Origin: RDXT01 sp033762375
GTDB taxonomy: Bacteria > Bacteroidota > Bacteroidia > J057
DNA: 64,000 nucleotides
NCBI GenBank assembly: GCA_033762375.1
Contig: JANRLQ010000026.1
Span: 186,001-250,000, forward strand
Direction of reading: 5' to 3'
The first letter of the stretch is position 1, and each line of letters begins with the position of its first letter. The notes under the pieces are model-generated. The model saw only the letters and a list, made by a program, of their open reading frames with translations, was not told the DNA's origin and did no database searches. Of this stretch, positions 8,292 to 17,444 are shown piece after piece. A program made the position numbers and the translations under genes.

Positions 8292-8723
8292 ATGAAGATA
8301 GCCATGCTACGATTTGTCGGTATGATAAGCCTCGCCCTGATGATGGCCGGCTGCACCAAGTATGAAGATGGTCCAGCCATTAGCTTCCGGTCCCGCGAGT
8401 CCCGCCTGGCCCAGAACTGGATAGCGACCCAGGTCTTTCGCAATCAGATAGACGAGTCCTCCCAGTATCTGGTGTACAACATGATTTTTGACAAAGGCGG
8501 GCGACTCAACTGGCGCATCCAAACCCCGACCACACCACTGGTTGAGTCAGGGTCTGCATGGGAGTTTGCGGTAGTGGATGAGCAGATCAAACTCACCCTG
8601 GATCCTGTCAATGGCGAGACCAAACTCCTCTATATTGAGATACGGCGGCTCACGGGAGATGAGTTGTGGATTCATTTCCTGACCGAAGGGGATTATTACG
8701 ATGTCCGCTTCCGGCCTGCCTGA
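8292..8723 (+). CDS. Small lipoprotein of unknown function
   Basis: The product is 143 residues from the ATG that opens the signal peptide (MKIAMLRFVGMISLALMMAGC). An in-frame ATG at 8265 would overlap the -7 promoter box and is rejected. The lipobox is MMAGC, and the mature protein starts CTKYEDGP. The rest is beta-rich (LVYNMIFDKGGRLNWRI, SAWEFAVVDEQIKLTL, IEIRRLTGDELWIHFL) and resembles the small lipocalin-like lipoproteins common in Bacteroidota. It ends convergent to the J-domain-like gene, 21 bases away. Confidence 0.75.
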   Translation: MKIAMLRFVGMISLALMMAGCTKYEDGPAISFRSRESRLAQNWIATQVFRNQIDESSQYLVYNMIFDKGGRLNWRIQTPTTPLVESGSAWEFAVVDEQIKLTLDPVNGETKLLYIEIRRLTGDELWIHFLTEGDYYDVRFRPA

Positions 8724-8744
8724 GTCTGTCAACACGGGTGATTG

Positions 8745-9911
8745 TTACTTTTTGCGTTTCCCTTGTTTGCGGGATCTCGCTTGCTCCCGCTCCACAAGCT
8801 GGAGTCCATACATGGTGTCCACTACTTCCAGTAGTTCAATCCCCTCCTGAAACCTTTCCAGGGTCTCCGTCAGGGCAAGGTTGGCTTTTTTGGCTGAGAT
8901 ATTATCTGCGACTTCCTGCATGACGCTGTTGCGTTTTCGCTTCACCTGCCGATCGCCGGAGAGAGAACACAGTTGATCAAACAGTTCTCCCGTCGAAGGA
9001 TCTCCCATACATATCATCTGAAGTTCCTGCTGAAGTTCTTCTTTCTGACGCTTCAGGATGCTGATAAATACGTCCAACTGGATCTCCGGGAGCTGGGCTA
9101 TCTGGTCACTGTGGCGACTGAGGTAGGCAGACTGAAGCTGGAGCAGGGTAAACATATCATCGGACTCGTAGGCTGCATTTACCTGCTTGATGATTTCATT
9201 CTTGCGCAGGCGCTCCTCCGCGTCCTGCTCCAGGTCAGGATGCAGGAGTTTCACGAGGTTGTTGTAGATTTCTTTGACGGTCTTGCGGATATCCAGGTTT
9301 TTTTGTTTTTCGGCCGCTTCTTTTTCCAGTTGTTTTTTGGTTTTTTTTCGTTTTTGCCCTTGCTCTGCGTGGGCCCGCGCCGCCTCTTCTAGCGAGTCCA
9401 TGTATTGTTGAAGTTTCTCTTCGAGCGCCGTTTCGGAATCACCGGCATCCAGCTTGATGTCCACCCCCAGGGCTTCGGCCATTTCATTGAATATATCTAC
9501 CTGTAATGCCTCCTGCTGCGCAGTCTGTGTTTTCCAGTCCACCGGGGCATAAAAGTCATATATCTGCCTGATTTCTTCTGAGCCATCACCCGTACGCAGC
9601 AGTTCTTCTGCATATTGCTGAATCATATAGGAGGTCACCTGCCGCTCCCGTTTGGTAAGCTTTTCGTCTCCGTACAAGGTATGCAGCCGAATGATCAGCT
9701 CGCGCTGGAGTTCGATACGCATCTCCAGGAGCGGATTCAGGGTCTCCGCCAGAAATACCCGTGCGGAGGTTATCTGCTCGTTCGCTTTTTCGATATCAGC
9801 TTTGAGCTGCTCGATTTGTTCGAGGAGCTTGGTAAACTTACGGGACGCAGTTGCCTCTGGTGTAAGGGGGGCCTTGGCGGAACGGACAGGGGTTGCTTTG
9901 TTAGCTGGCAT
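8745..9911 (-). CDS. Coiled-coil protein with a J-domain-like segment
   Basis: The product is 388 residues starting at MPANKATPVR. The frame extends upstream to 10043, but that part is low in coding character and would nearly reach fumC. Residues 20-120 and 160-215 are charged and helical, probably coiled coil, with a very basic run near 185-200 (KRKKTKKQ). Around 205-260 sits a J-domain-like helical hairpin with HPD at 224-226 (IYNNLVKLLHPDLEQD, then NAAYESDDMFTLL). The HPD tripeptide is what J-proteins use to stimulate Hsp70. The J-like segment is internal instead of N-terminal, and no Hsp70 gene is near. A cytoplasmic co-chaperone role is an inference. Confidence 0.6.
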   Translation of the reverse strand: MPANKATPVRSAKAPLTPEATASRKFTKLLEQIEQLKADIEKANEQITSARVFLAETLNPLLEMRIELQRELIIRLHTLYGDEKLTKRERQVTSYMIQQYAEELLRTGDGSEEIRQIYDFYAPVDWKTQTAQQEALQVDIFNEMAEALGVDIKLDAGDSETALEEKLQQYMDSLEEAARAHAEQGQKRKKTKKQLEKEAAEKQKNLDIRKTVKEIYNNLVKLLHPDLEQDAEERLRKNEIIKQVNAAYESDDMFTLLQLQSAYLSRHSDQIAQLPEIQLDVFISILKRQKEELQQELQMICMGDPSTGELFDQLCSLSGDRQVKRKRNSVMQEVADNISAKKANLALTETLERFQEGIELLEVVDTMYGLQLVEREQARSRKQGKRKK

Positions 9912-10068
9912 AGCGGCACCGTTAGGTAGTATGATACAAAGTAAAGCACAATTTCTGACCTGAGCGGAATCATTGTCAAGCTTGTCATTTTTCTTTTGGG
10001 AATGTGAGGGAGCAGCGTAAATTCGCTGCCAGCCTTCCGGCACTCATTCACCCCCCAAGTCTTGCTGT

Positions 10069-11460
10069 ATGACGACATACCGGATCGAAAAAGATACCAT
10101 GGGCGAGGTACAGGTACCCGCCGACCGCTACTGGGGTGCCCAGACCCAGCGCTCGCTTCAGAACTTCCGTATTGGCGGCCACCGCATGCCGATTGAGGTC
10201 ATTCAGGCTTTTGCCATTCTCAAAAAAGCCTCTGCCATCACCAATACCCGGCTGGCAGGATTCCCCACAGAAAAAGCCGACATCATCTCCACCGTCTGTG
10301 ACGAAATCCTGGCTGGCAAGCTGGATGATCATTTCCCGCTGGTCGTATGGCAGACCGGCTCAGGGACGCAGTCTAACATGAACGTCAATGAGGTGATCTC
10401 CAACCGGGCCATTGAGATACTCGGCGGTGAGATCGGCAGCCAGAAGCCGATCCATCCCAATGATGATGTCAATAAATCTCAGTCCTCCAACGACACCTTC
10501 CCGACGGCCATGCATATCGCGGCCTACCGGGCCATCGCAGCGCATACCCTGCCCCGGATGCAGGTTCTGCATGATACCCTGGCGGCTAAAGCGGCTGAGT
10601 TTCACCGGATCGTGAAGATCGGGCGCACCCACCTGATGGACGCCACCCCCCTCACCCTGGGACAGGAGCTCTCCGGATATGCCATGCAGATCCGCCGCAG
10701 CATGGAGGCTATCCAGGACAGCCTGAAGCATCTGCGCGAGCTCGCCCTCGGTGGTACGGCTGTAGGCACAGGCCTCAATGCGCCGGATGGATACGCAGAA
10801 ATGGTCGCCGGGACGATCGCTGACCTGACAGGGCTCCCTTTTGTGACGGCTGAAAATAAATTTGAGGCTCTATCCGCTCAGGATGCCATTGTAGAAGCAT
10901 CAGGTGCCCTGCGCCGGGCAGCTGTAAGCCTGATGGCAATCGCCAATAATATCCGCATGCTGGCCTCCGGCCCCCGGTGTGGGATCGGCGAGATTCTGAT
11001 CCCTGAGAATGAGCCCGGCTCCAGCATCATGCCCGGCAAGGTAAATCCTACCCAGGCAGAGGCGATGACCATGGTCTGCGCACAAGTCATCGGAAACGAT
11101 GCTGCGGTAGCGGTCGCGGGTACCCACGGCCACTTCCAGCTCAACGTCTTCAAGCCTGTCATGATCTACAACCTGCTCATGTCGGCACGTCTCCTGGGAG
11201 ATGCCTGCGAGTCCTTTAATGACAACTGCGCGGTCGGGATAGAGCCGAATATACCCCGTATTCAGGCACACCTCAACAACTCCCTCATGCTTGTCACAGC
11301 TCTTAATACCCGGATCGGATATTATAAAGCAGCCGAAATCGCCAAAAAAGCCCACAAGGAACACCTCTCCCTCAAAGAGGCCGCCTTGGCACTGGGACAT
11401 CTGACATCGGAGGAGTTTGATGAAATTGTCGTTCCGGAGCAGATGGTAGGCAAACTCTGA
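10069..11460 (+). CDS. fumC: Class II fumarate hydratase
   Basis: This 463-residue fumarase/aspartase-family enzyme interconverts fumarate and L-malate in the TCA cycle as a tetramer. The start reads YRIEKDTMGEVQVPADRYWGAQTQRS. The substrate site TGSGTQSNMNVNEV, the HPNDDVNKSQSSNDTFPTAMHIAA segment (with the usual His) and the signature loop GSSIMPGKVNPTQAEA are all present. Length and motifs favour fumarase over aspartase or argininosuccinate lyase. A strong terminator follows 34 bases downstream. Confidence 0.95.
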   Translation: MTTYRIEKDTMGEVQVPADRYWGAQTQRSLQNFRIGGHRMPIEVIQAFAILKKASAITNTRLAGFPTEKADIISTVCDEILAGKLDDHFPLVVWQTGSGTQSNMNVNEVISNRAIEILGGEIGSQKPIHPNDDVNKSQSSNDTFPTAMHIAAYRAIAAHTLPRMQVLHDTLAAKAAEFHRIVKIGRTHLMDATPLTLGQELSGYAMQIRRSMEAIQDSLKHLRELALGGTAVGTGLNAPDGYAEMVAGTIADLTGLPFVTAENKFEALSAQDAIVEASGALRRAAVSLMAIANNIRMLASGPRCGIGEILIPENEPGSSIMPGKVNPTQAEAMTMVCAQVIGNDAAVAVAGTHGHFQLNVFKPVMIYNLLMSARLLGDACESFNDNCAVGIEPNIPRIQAHLNNSLMLVTALNTRIGYYKAAEIAKKAHKEHLSLKEAALALGHLTSEEFDEIVVPEQMVGKL

Positions 11461-11494
11461 GGCCTGCCGTAGCGCATTACACCCGATTATCCCC

Positions 11495-11523
11495 AAGTCC
11501 CGGCCTGGCCGGGACTTTTTTTT
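11495..11523 (+). terminator. Intrinsic terminator of fumC
   Basis: AAGTCCCGGCC pairs with GGCCGGGACTT around a single-base loop. The stem runs straight into an eight-base T-tract ending at 11523. This is the clearest intrinsic terminator in the window. Confidence 0.9.
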
Positions 11524-11594
11524 ATGCCTGGCCTTACTTTTTACGGGGTAATCAGCACACTAGGCCGCCCGGTTTTACGTAATATCAATAAATA

Positions 11595-11621
11595 TATTAC
11601 CTGGCGAATGTTCAGGTAATA
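11595..11621. promoter_or_regulatory. Inverted repeat in the patatin-like gene leader
   Basis: TATTACCTG (11595-11603) and CAGGTAATA (11613-11621) form a perfect 9-base inverted repeat around a 9-base spacer in an AT-rich stretch, ending 52 bases before the patatin-like start codon. It could be an operator for a dimeric regulator or an RNA hairpin in the leader. An AT-rich run but no clean T-tract follows. Confidence 0.4.
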
Positions 11622-11673
11622 AAATATTTTCTCTCTGCCGGGAGTTTTGCCTGTATCCTTGTACTATAAGACC

Positions 11674-13950
11674 ATGAACCAATTACATTACTGGATCCAA
11701 TCGCTGTATCACTCCCTGCCCGTACAGCTTTTCCTCCGCCAGCTGCGGGCTCATACTTTTTTGATGGTTGTATGGCTGTTTTTGCTGGCGCTGGTCATGG
11801 GACTAGTGGGTAAAAACTACGGTGCTGCCTTCTTGTTTCTGGAGCCGGAGTACCTGGGGCGGGAGAGTTTCTGGAGTCTGCTGATTATCGGGGCGGCGCT
11901 GGGACTGTTTTTGTTTACGTACATGGTGACCTGTTATATCCATGAGAGTCAGCGGTTTCACTTTATTGCTGCCACGCAGTCACCCTTTTATACCCTGGCC
12001 TATAACAACTTTATCCTGCCGGGACTTTTTCTGAGCCTGTATATCGGGAAGTTTGTTACCTATCATATCTCCATCTGTCAGGGTCTCACGATTGAGGTCG
12101 TGATGCGGACGCTGGGGCTGCTGGGAGGCATCCTGATTTCATTCATGATTTCGGCCACGTACTTTTTTGCCCGGCGGGGTCTGGTCCAGTATTATGCCCG
12201 GCGGCTGGAGCATCCGTTCAAAACGCACCAGAAAGCGCATAATAAGCGTATCATCCTCGAAAAAGCCCGTGAAAGCCTGAACGCACCACAAAATATTTCC
12301 TGGTACCTGACCTTCCCCTTACAACTGAATCATCCCGGAGAGGACCACAGCCGCCTGCGGGGTATTGTCATCAACCTCAACCAGCACCACGGCAAACTCC
12401 TGCTGATCCAGATCGGGACATTTGTATTTATCGCGCTGCTGGGCCTGCTGGAAGGCAATCCGGTATTTCAGATTCCGGCGGGGGCCAGTATGCTGCTGAT
12501 ATTCAGCCTATTGGTCAGTATCCAGGGCGCTATTACGTTTTGGTACCGCAAGTCCTCCATGATCGCAGTGCTGGCGATAGTCGGATTTGTCGCGTTGTAC
12601 AACCAGCTATCATACTTCAGCGAAAAAAACCAGGCATTGGGACTGGACTATACTGCCACTCCCGCCAGTTATACCCGCGAGACCCTGGCTGCCCTCACGA
12701 CTGACTCGGTCTGTGCGGCAGACCGCGCTGTCATGATCGCTGCACTGGAGTCCTGGAAGGACCGGTATCAGGCACAGTACCCCGGCGAAAAGCCCCGCGC
12801 CGTATTCGTATGTGCCTCAGGCGGCGGGCTCAGGTCTGCTTACTGGACCTTTCATACCTTGCAGTATTTCGACAGTCTGTCACAGGGGCGGATCCCGGAC
12901 CAGATCCGGCTGATGACCGGAGCCTCCGGCGGGATGTTTGGGCAGGTGTACTTCCGGGAGTTGTATTTCCGCCGTAAGCAGGGCGAAAAGATCACGCTGG
13001 GAGCACCCCAGTACCGGGAGGCGATCTCAAAGGATATGCTGAACCGGATTTTTTTCAAAATTTTTACTGACATTCTCCTGCCTCACCGGCAAGTACAGGT
13101 AGGCAGCCATCGCTACGACAAGGAGACGGGGTATACCTTTGACAGCCAGACGGCGGACAATCTGCCGGAGCTGCGGGGACGACGCCTGGGAGACTACCGC
13201 CAGGCAGAAGCTGCGGGCCTGATCCCGCTGGTAGTCCTTACGCCTACGGTCATCAACCAGGGCCGCCAGCTCCAGGTTGCCTCAAGTCCTATCTCATATT
13301 TGTCCCGCCCCAGCCATATCACCAACTCCTATCAATCCAAGTCTCATGGGATTGAGTTCCGGCGTTTTTTTGCAGAACACCAGCCTGACAGCCTGCTGAT
13401 GACTACAGCCCTGCGGATGAATGCCACTTTCCCGATTATCCTGCCTGTCATAGAGCTCCCCAGCCAGCCTGTCATGGAAATCATGGACGCAGGTGCCATA
13501 GACAACTATGGGGTCAAGACGGCGATGAAGTACTTATTTGAGTTTCGGGAATGGTTTGAGGACAATACCGCAGGCATTGTCCTGATCCAGATCCGGGACA
13601 ACAACCGGGAAGATCCTATCCGGGGTTCCTACAAGGCCGGATGGTTTAGCCGGGTATTGGCTCCGCTGGGAGGGGGATATTATTCAGTGGTAGAGGCCAA
13701 AGACATGTCGAATGACTACCTCATGGAGTTTATGACAGACTGGTACAAGGGCCCGGTTGAGGTCATCCCCATTGAGTATCCCCGGGAGACCAGCCATACG
13801 CCTGCTTCGCTGAGCTGGCACCTCACCAGTCGCGAAAAACAAAATATCGTAACCAGTCTGAATACCCCCGCCAACCGAAAGGCTGTAGCGCTGATCGAAA
13901 AACTCTACCCCAGGCCGCTCATCGCGACCCAGCCTGTCAAAATCCCATAA
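11674..13950 (+). CDS. Membrane-anchored patatin-like phospholipase
   Basis: The product is 758 residues from MNQLHYWIQSLY; an upstream in-frame start at 11647 is possible. The first ~330 residues hold about seven hydrophobic segments in two groups (for example FLMVVWLFLLALVMGLVG and LLLIQIGTFVFIALLGLL). The C-terminal half carries patatin marks. These are an oxyanion-type glycine run (ASGGGLRSAYW), the nucleophile elbow GASGG with Ser in GxSxG context, and a late DAGAIDNYG holding the probable catalytic Asp. The order matches a Ser-Asp lipid hydrolase with its active domain tethered to the membrane. Substrate and side of the membrane are unknown. It overlaps the convergent downstream gene by 14 bases. 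Confidence 0.75.
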   Translation: MNQLHYWIQSLYHSLPVQLFLRQLRAHTFLMVVWLFLLALVMGLVGKNYGAAFLFLEPEYLGRESFWSLLIIGAALGLFLFTYMVTCYIHESQRFHFIAATQSPFYTLAYNNFILPGLFLSLYIGKFVTYHISICQGLTIEVVMRTLGLLGGILISFMISATYFFARRGLVQYYARRLEHPFKTHQKAHNKRIILEKARESLNAPQNISWYLTFPLQLNHPGEDHSRLRGIVINLNQHHGKLLLIQIGTFVFIALLGLLEGNPVFQIPAGASMLLIFSLLVSIQGAITFWYRKSSMIAVLAIVGFVALYNQLSYFSEKNQALGLDYTATPASYTRETLAALTTDSVCAADRAVMIAALESWKDRYQAQYPGEKPRAVFVCASGGGLRSAYWTFHTLQYFDSLSQGRIPDQIRLMTGASGGMFGQVYFRELYFRRKQGEKITLGAPQYREAISKDMLNRIFFKIFTDILLPHRQVQVGSHRYDKETGYTFDSQTADNLPELRGRRLGDYRQAEAAGLIPLVVLTPTVINQGRQLQVASSPISYLSRPSHITNSYQSKSHGIEFRRFFAEHQPDSLLMTTALRMNATFPIILPVIELPSQPVMEIMDAGAIDNYGVKTAMKYLFEFREWFEDNTAGIVLIQIRDNNREDPIRGSYKAGWFSRVLAPLGGGYYSVVEAKDMSNDYLMEFMTDWYKGPVEVIPIEYPRETSHTPASLSWHLTSREKQNIVTSLNTPANRKAVALIEKLYPRPLIATQPVKIP

Positions 13951-14662
13951 ATATATCCCGGATCACTGCGTAGCGGAGCAGATCCGGGTACTCGGCCACG
14001 ATCCGGGTGACATACCGCCCGTGGTCAAATACCAGCTTGGCCAGATACAGATTAGGCCCGGTACCACCATGCAGGTAGAGGTAGATAAAACGCCCGTCCA
14101 GCGAGTGAAATACAGCCGCTTCGTGGGTAAAATATTCGCCGGTACACAGGACAGGATCAAACAGATCTCGATATGCATCCGTTGGCACAGGTATCTCCTG
14201 TCCTGCCACCCGCAGGATCAGGGTATCAGCCTGGCGGCTTGGCAGTGCCGTGACAGCTCCGATCGCAGGCATACCATCTATGGCCTCTATCAGGCTGTCC
14301 CGGCTACGCCAGCGGAAGGTATGCTGGGCAGCGACAAAGGCCTTCGTGCGCAGGATCATCTCTACCCGTACGCCCCCGGGCAGGGTGTCCCGGATATGGG
14401 TCGTGCCCGTGTCGCAGTCCACAATGCATAACTGCCGCAGGAGGTCCCGTGCCGAGATATACCGCAGGTCCGCAGGATCTTCCAGCAGGTGCTGAATCAC
14501 ATACTCCAGAAAAGCACTGTCCCCTGTTTGAGGCTGACCAGGGATACCCTTATAGGGTGCGTGCCGGATAGCCTGGATATGCACCCAAGGCTCCTGCTGG
14601 GCCTGGATTCCGGAGATCAGGCCCATCCCTACCAACACACATACATACCGCAGGGGTCTCAT
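13937..14662 (-). CDS. Secreted protein of unknown function
   Basis: This 241-residue protein has a signal peptide ending at about residue 22 (MRPLRYVCVLVGMGLISGIQA). The mature part has a helical region (GDSAFLEYVIQHLLEDPADLRYI) and beta-rich segments (FIYLYLHGGTGPNLYLAKLVFDHGRYV). I recognise no family. It is probably periplasmic. It is encoded downstream of parE on the same strand with a 49-base gap, though nothing links it functionally to topoisomerase. Confidence 0.65.
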   Translation of the reverse strand: MRPLRYVCVLVGMGLISGIQAQQEPWVHIQAIRHAPYKGIPGQPQTGDSAFLEYVIQHLLEDPADLRYISARDLLRQLCIVDCDTGTTHIRDTLPGGVRVEMILRTKAFVAAQHTFRWRSRDSLIEAIDGMPAIGAVTALPSRQADTLILRVAGQEIPVPTDAYRDLFDPVLCTGEYFTHEAAVFHSLDGRFIYLYLHGGTGPNLYLAKLVFDHGRYVTRIVAEYPDLLRYAVIRDIFMGF

Positions 14663-14711
14663 ACGGCAAATATAGCCAGATTTTCCGTAGGGACAGCCCG
14701 TCCGCGTCTGG

Positions 14712-16586
14712 TCAGGAAGCGATACGGTCTATTTCGACCTTTAGGTTTTCGATAATAAACTGCTGGCGTTCAGGGGTGTTTTTGCCCATATAATAGTCCA
14801 GCAGTTTCTTGATCTGCATGTCATGGCGCATAAAGACCGGTTGGAGGCGCATATTTTCTCCGATAAACTGCCCAAACTCATCTGGTGAGATTTCACCTAA
14901 TCCTTTGAATCGCGTGATCTCCGGCTTGCCGCCGAGGGAGTTGATGGCAGCGATCCGCTCCTCGTCAGAGTAGCAGTAGAAGGTTTGTTTTTTGTCCCGC
15001 ACCCGGAATAGCGGCGTATCCAGAATAAACAAGTGCTCACCCCGCACCAGATCCGGAAAAAACTGGAGAAAAAACGTCAGCAGCAGGAGGCGGATGTGCA
15101 TCCCGTCCACGTCTGCATCCGTCGCGATGACTACTTTGTTGTACCGGAGGCCTTCCATCCCGTCCTCGATGTTCAGGGCGTGCTGGAGCAGGTTAAATTC
15201 TTCGTTTTCGTACACGACCTTTTTGGTGAGGCCATGGCAGTTGAGGGGCTTGCCCCGCAGGCTGAATACCGCCTGGGTATTAACATCCCGGGCCTTGGTG
15301 ATCGAACCGCTGGCAGAGTCCCCCTCTGTGATAAACAGGGTAGTATTCTGTAGCTGGGCCGGATCCACTTTTTTGTCGGCCAGGTGATAACGGCAGTCCC
15401 GCAGCTTTTTGTTGTGGAGGTTGGCTTTTTTGGCGCGTTTGTTTGCCAGGCTTTTGATCCCGGCGATTTCTTTCCGCTCGCGCTCAGACTGCTGCACCCG
15501 CTTGAGGAGGGCTTCTGCTGTCTGGGGATTTTTGTGCAGGAAGTTATTGATCTCGCGGGAGACAAAGTCATTCACAAAGGTGCGGACCGCCACCCCCTCA
15601 GGTGCCATGTTGATAGAGCCGAGTTTGGTTTTGGTCTGGGACTCAAACACCGGCTCCTGTACCCGCAGGCTGATCGCACCGATGACAGAGGCCCGGATAT
15701 CCTGCGTGTCGAAGTTTTTCTTGTAAAAATCCCGTACGGCTTTGACGATCGCCTCCCGGAATGCCTGGAGATGTGTCCCCCCCTGGGAGGTATATTGCCC
15801 GTTGACAAACGAGTAATACTCCTCGCCGTACTCATTGCCGTGGGTGAGGGCTATCTCAATATCAGGTCCTTTGAGGTGAATGATGGGATACCGGAGTTCC
15901 TCCGCATCTGTTTTGGCGGTCAGCAGGTCCAGCAGGCCGTTTTTAGACAGGTATTTTTCCCCGTTAAAATAAATCGGCAAACCTGCATTCAGATAGGCAT
16001 AGTTCCAGAGCTGGCTGATCAGGTAGTCCGGGATAAACCGATAGTTTTTGAACACCGTAGGATCCGGTCTGAATACCACCGTTGTCCCGTTTTCTTCTTT
16101 GGTCTTGGTTACTTTATGTTCCTGCGTGAGTTTTCCGTATTCAAACTCAGCTACTTTTTTTTCCCCTTCGCGCACAGACTCTACCCGGAAGTACTCAGAG
16201 AGCGCATTGACGGCCTTGGTACCCACGCCGTTGAGACCTACTGACTTTTTGAACGCCTCTGAGTCGTACTTCGCGCCCGTATTAATCTTGCTTACGACGT
16301 CCACCACCTTGCCCAGCGGAATCCCCCGGCCATAGTCCCGCACCCGGACCTCGCCTTGTTTGATCTCAATGTCTATACGCTTGCCGTGCCCCATGACATA
16401 CTCATCTATTGAGTTGTCTATGACCTCCTTGACCAATACATATATCCCGTCGTCGCTGGCAGACCCGTCTCCGAGTTTGCCGATATACATACCCGGCCGC
16501 AGGCGTATATGCTCGCGCCAGTCGAGGGACTTGATGCTGTCTTCGTTATAAGCAGGGGCTTTAGGAGCAGAAGGGGTTGTAGCCAT
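14712..16586 (-). CDS. parE: DNA topoisomerase IV subunit B
   Basis: This 624-residue type IIA topoisomerase ATPase subunit works with ParC to decatenate daughter chromosomes. The GHKL ATPase domain shows LRPGMYIG, EVIDNSIDEY, VRDYGRGIPLG and VGLNGVGTKAVNALS. The transducer has the QxK lysine in SQTKTKLGS. The Toprim domain shows ITEGDSASG and ATDADVDGMHIRLLLL. The end has RFKGLGEISPDEF. Length and lack of a long Toprim insert fit ParE better than GyrB. parC is not in the immediately downstream position often seen elsewhere. Confidence 0.9.
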   Translation of the reverse strand: MATTPSAPKAPAYNEDSIKSLDWREHIRLRPGMYIGKLGDGSASDDGIYVLVKEVIDNSIDEYVMGHGKRIDIEIKQGEVRVRDYGRGIPLGKVVDVVSKINTGAKYDSEAFKKSVGLNGVGTKAVNALSEYFRVESVREGEKKVAEFEYGKLTQEHKVTKTKEENGTTVVFRPDPTVFKNYRFIPDYLISQLWNYAYLNAGLPIYFNGEKYLSKNGLLDLLTAKTDAEELRYPIIHLKGPDIEIALTHGNEYGEEYYSFVNGQYTSQGGTHLQAFREAIVKAVRDFYKKNFDTQDIRASVIGAISLRVQEPVFESQTKTKLGSINMAPEGVAVRTFVNDFVSREINNFLHKNPQTAEALLKRVQQSERERKEIAGIKSLANKRAKKANLHNKKLRDCRYHLADKKVDPAQLQNTTLFITEGDSASGSITKARDVNTQAVFSLRGKPLNCHGLTKKVVYENEEFNLLQHALNIEDGMEGLRYNKVVIATDADVDGMHIRLLLLTFFLQFFPDLVRGEHLFILDTPLFRVRDKKQTFYCYSDEERIAAINSLGGKPEITRFKGLGEISPDEFGQFIGENMRLQPVFMRHDMQIKKLLDYYMGKNTPERQQFIIENLKVEIDRIAS

Positions 16587-16620
16587 GTGCTGTGAATCGC
16601 TTGAAGAATGGTTTTACCAA

Positions 16621-16650
16621 GCAAATTAGCAATTAATTTTAGTAATTTGC
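16621..16650. promoter_or_regulatory. Inverted repeat upstream of parE
   Basis: GCAAATTA (16621-16628) and TAATTTGC (16643-16650) form an 8-base inverted repeat around 14 AT-rich bases, 35 bases upstream of the parE start. The minus strand also carries CTAATTTGC here, close to but one base short of the TAnnTTTG promoter form. It may be an operator overlapping the parE promoter. Confidence 0.35.
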
Positions 16651-16693
16651 AAGCTTTTGTGACAATACTATTATATGCAGCAGCAATGCAGGC

Positions 16694-17332
16694 TTACGCC
16701 CCGACCCACTCCACTTTGTCCTCCCAGCCCGCCTTGCGCTGTCCGGTCGGCCAGGTGCCCTTCAGGTACCCCAGGTTAAAAAATCCCAGAAACTGGTCTT
16801 CAGGCCCCAACCCCATACGCTCGCGCATGAGGGGATGAAACACCATCTGGCCTGTGCTCCAGTACCCCGCCAGCCCGATAGCACTCGCCGCAATCCATAG
16901 GTTCTGAACGGCACAGGCTACAGCTGAGACTTCTTCGATTACCGGAATATTGGGATTCTCCCCTCGTTTCATACAAATGCCGATCACACAACCACAAAGG
17001 GATGGACGGGACAGCAGGCGGTCATAGGTCTCCTGCTTAAATCCCTCCGCCGGCGTGATGGCCTGATACACCTCAGCCTGAAGCTGGCCCAGGGCCTCAA
17101 GGGCTGCGCCGGTATATACCTTAAAAAACCAGGGTTCGGTTTTACCATGATTAGGAGCCCAGTGAGCCATCTCCAGCAGCCAGGCGATGTCCTCGCGGGC
17201 TATGGGCTCCGCTGAGATACCGCCCATAAATACCGAGCGGCGGTGGCGGATCAGGGTATCGGCAGCAGCTCGTGCCGTAGGAAAGCCCTGTTCCAGGAAG
17301 GAGAGCATTTCTTGTGATGAGGTATCAGACAT
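16694..17332 (-). CDS. Nitroreductase-family FMN oxidoreductase
   Basis: The protein has 212 residues. FMN contacts are seen in IRHRRSVFMGGISAEPI near the N-terminus and in FLGFFNLGYLKGTWPTGQRK near the end. AHWAPNHGKTEPWFFKVYTG is the second family segment. Members are dimeric and reduce nitro compounds, quinones or flavins with NAD(P)H. The true substrate cannot be read from sequence. A promoter-like TAACTTTG lies 29 bases upstream. Confidence 0.85.
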   Translation of the reverse strand: MSDTSSQEMLSFLEQGFPTARAAADTLIRHRRSVFMGGISAEPIAREDIAWLLEMAHWAPNHGKTEPWFFKVYTGAALEALGQLQAEVYQAITPAEGFKQETYDRLLSRPSLCGCVIGICMKRGENPNIPVIEEVSAVACAVQNLWIAASAIGLAGYWSTGQMVFHPLMRERMGLGPEDQFLGFFNLGYLKGTWPTGQRKAGWEDKVEWVGA

Positions 17333-17361
17333 GGCTTTTGTTGTAGATCAGATTTGATGGT

Positions 17362-17369
17362 CAAAGTTA
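17362..17369 (-). promoter_or_regulatory. Bacteroidota -7 box upstream of the nitroreductase gene
   Basis: The minus strand reads TAACTTTG, a perfect TAnnTTTG, 29 bases before the start codon. No good -33 box is found at normal spacing. Confidence 0.45.
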
Positions 17370-17444
17370 CACCAATTCCCCTATCATTCTCAGGCAAGCC
17401 CTATAGCCCTGAAACATTTAGTGCCTGCATCCGGTTCATGGATC

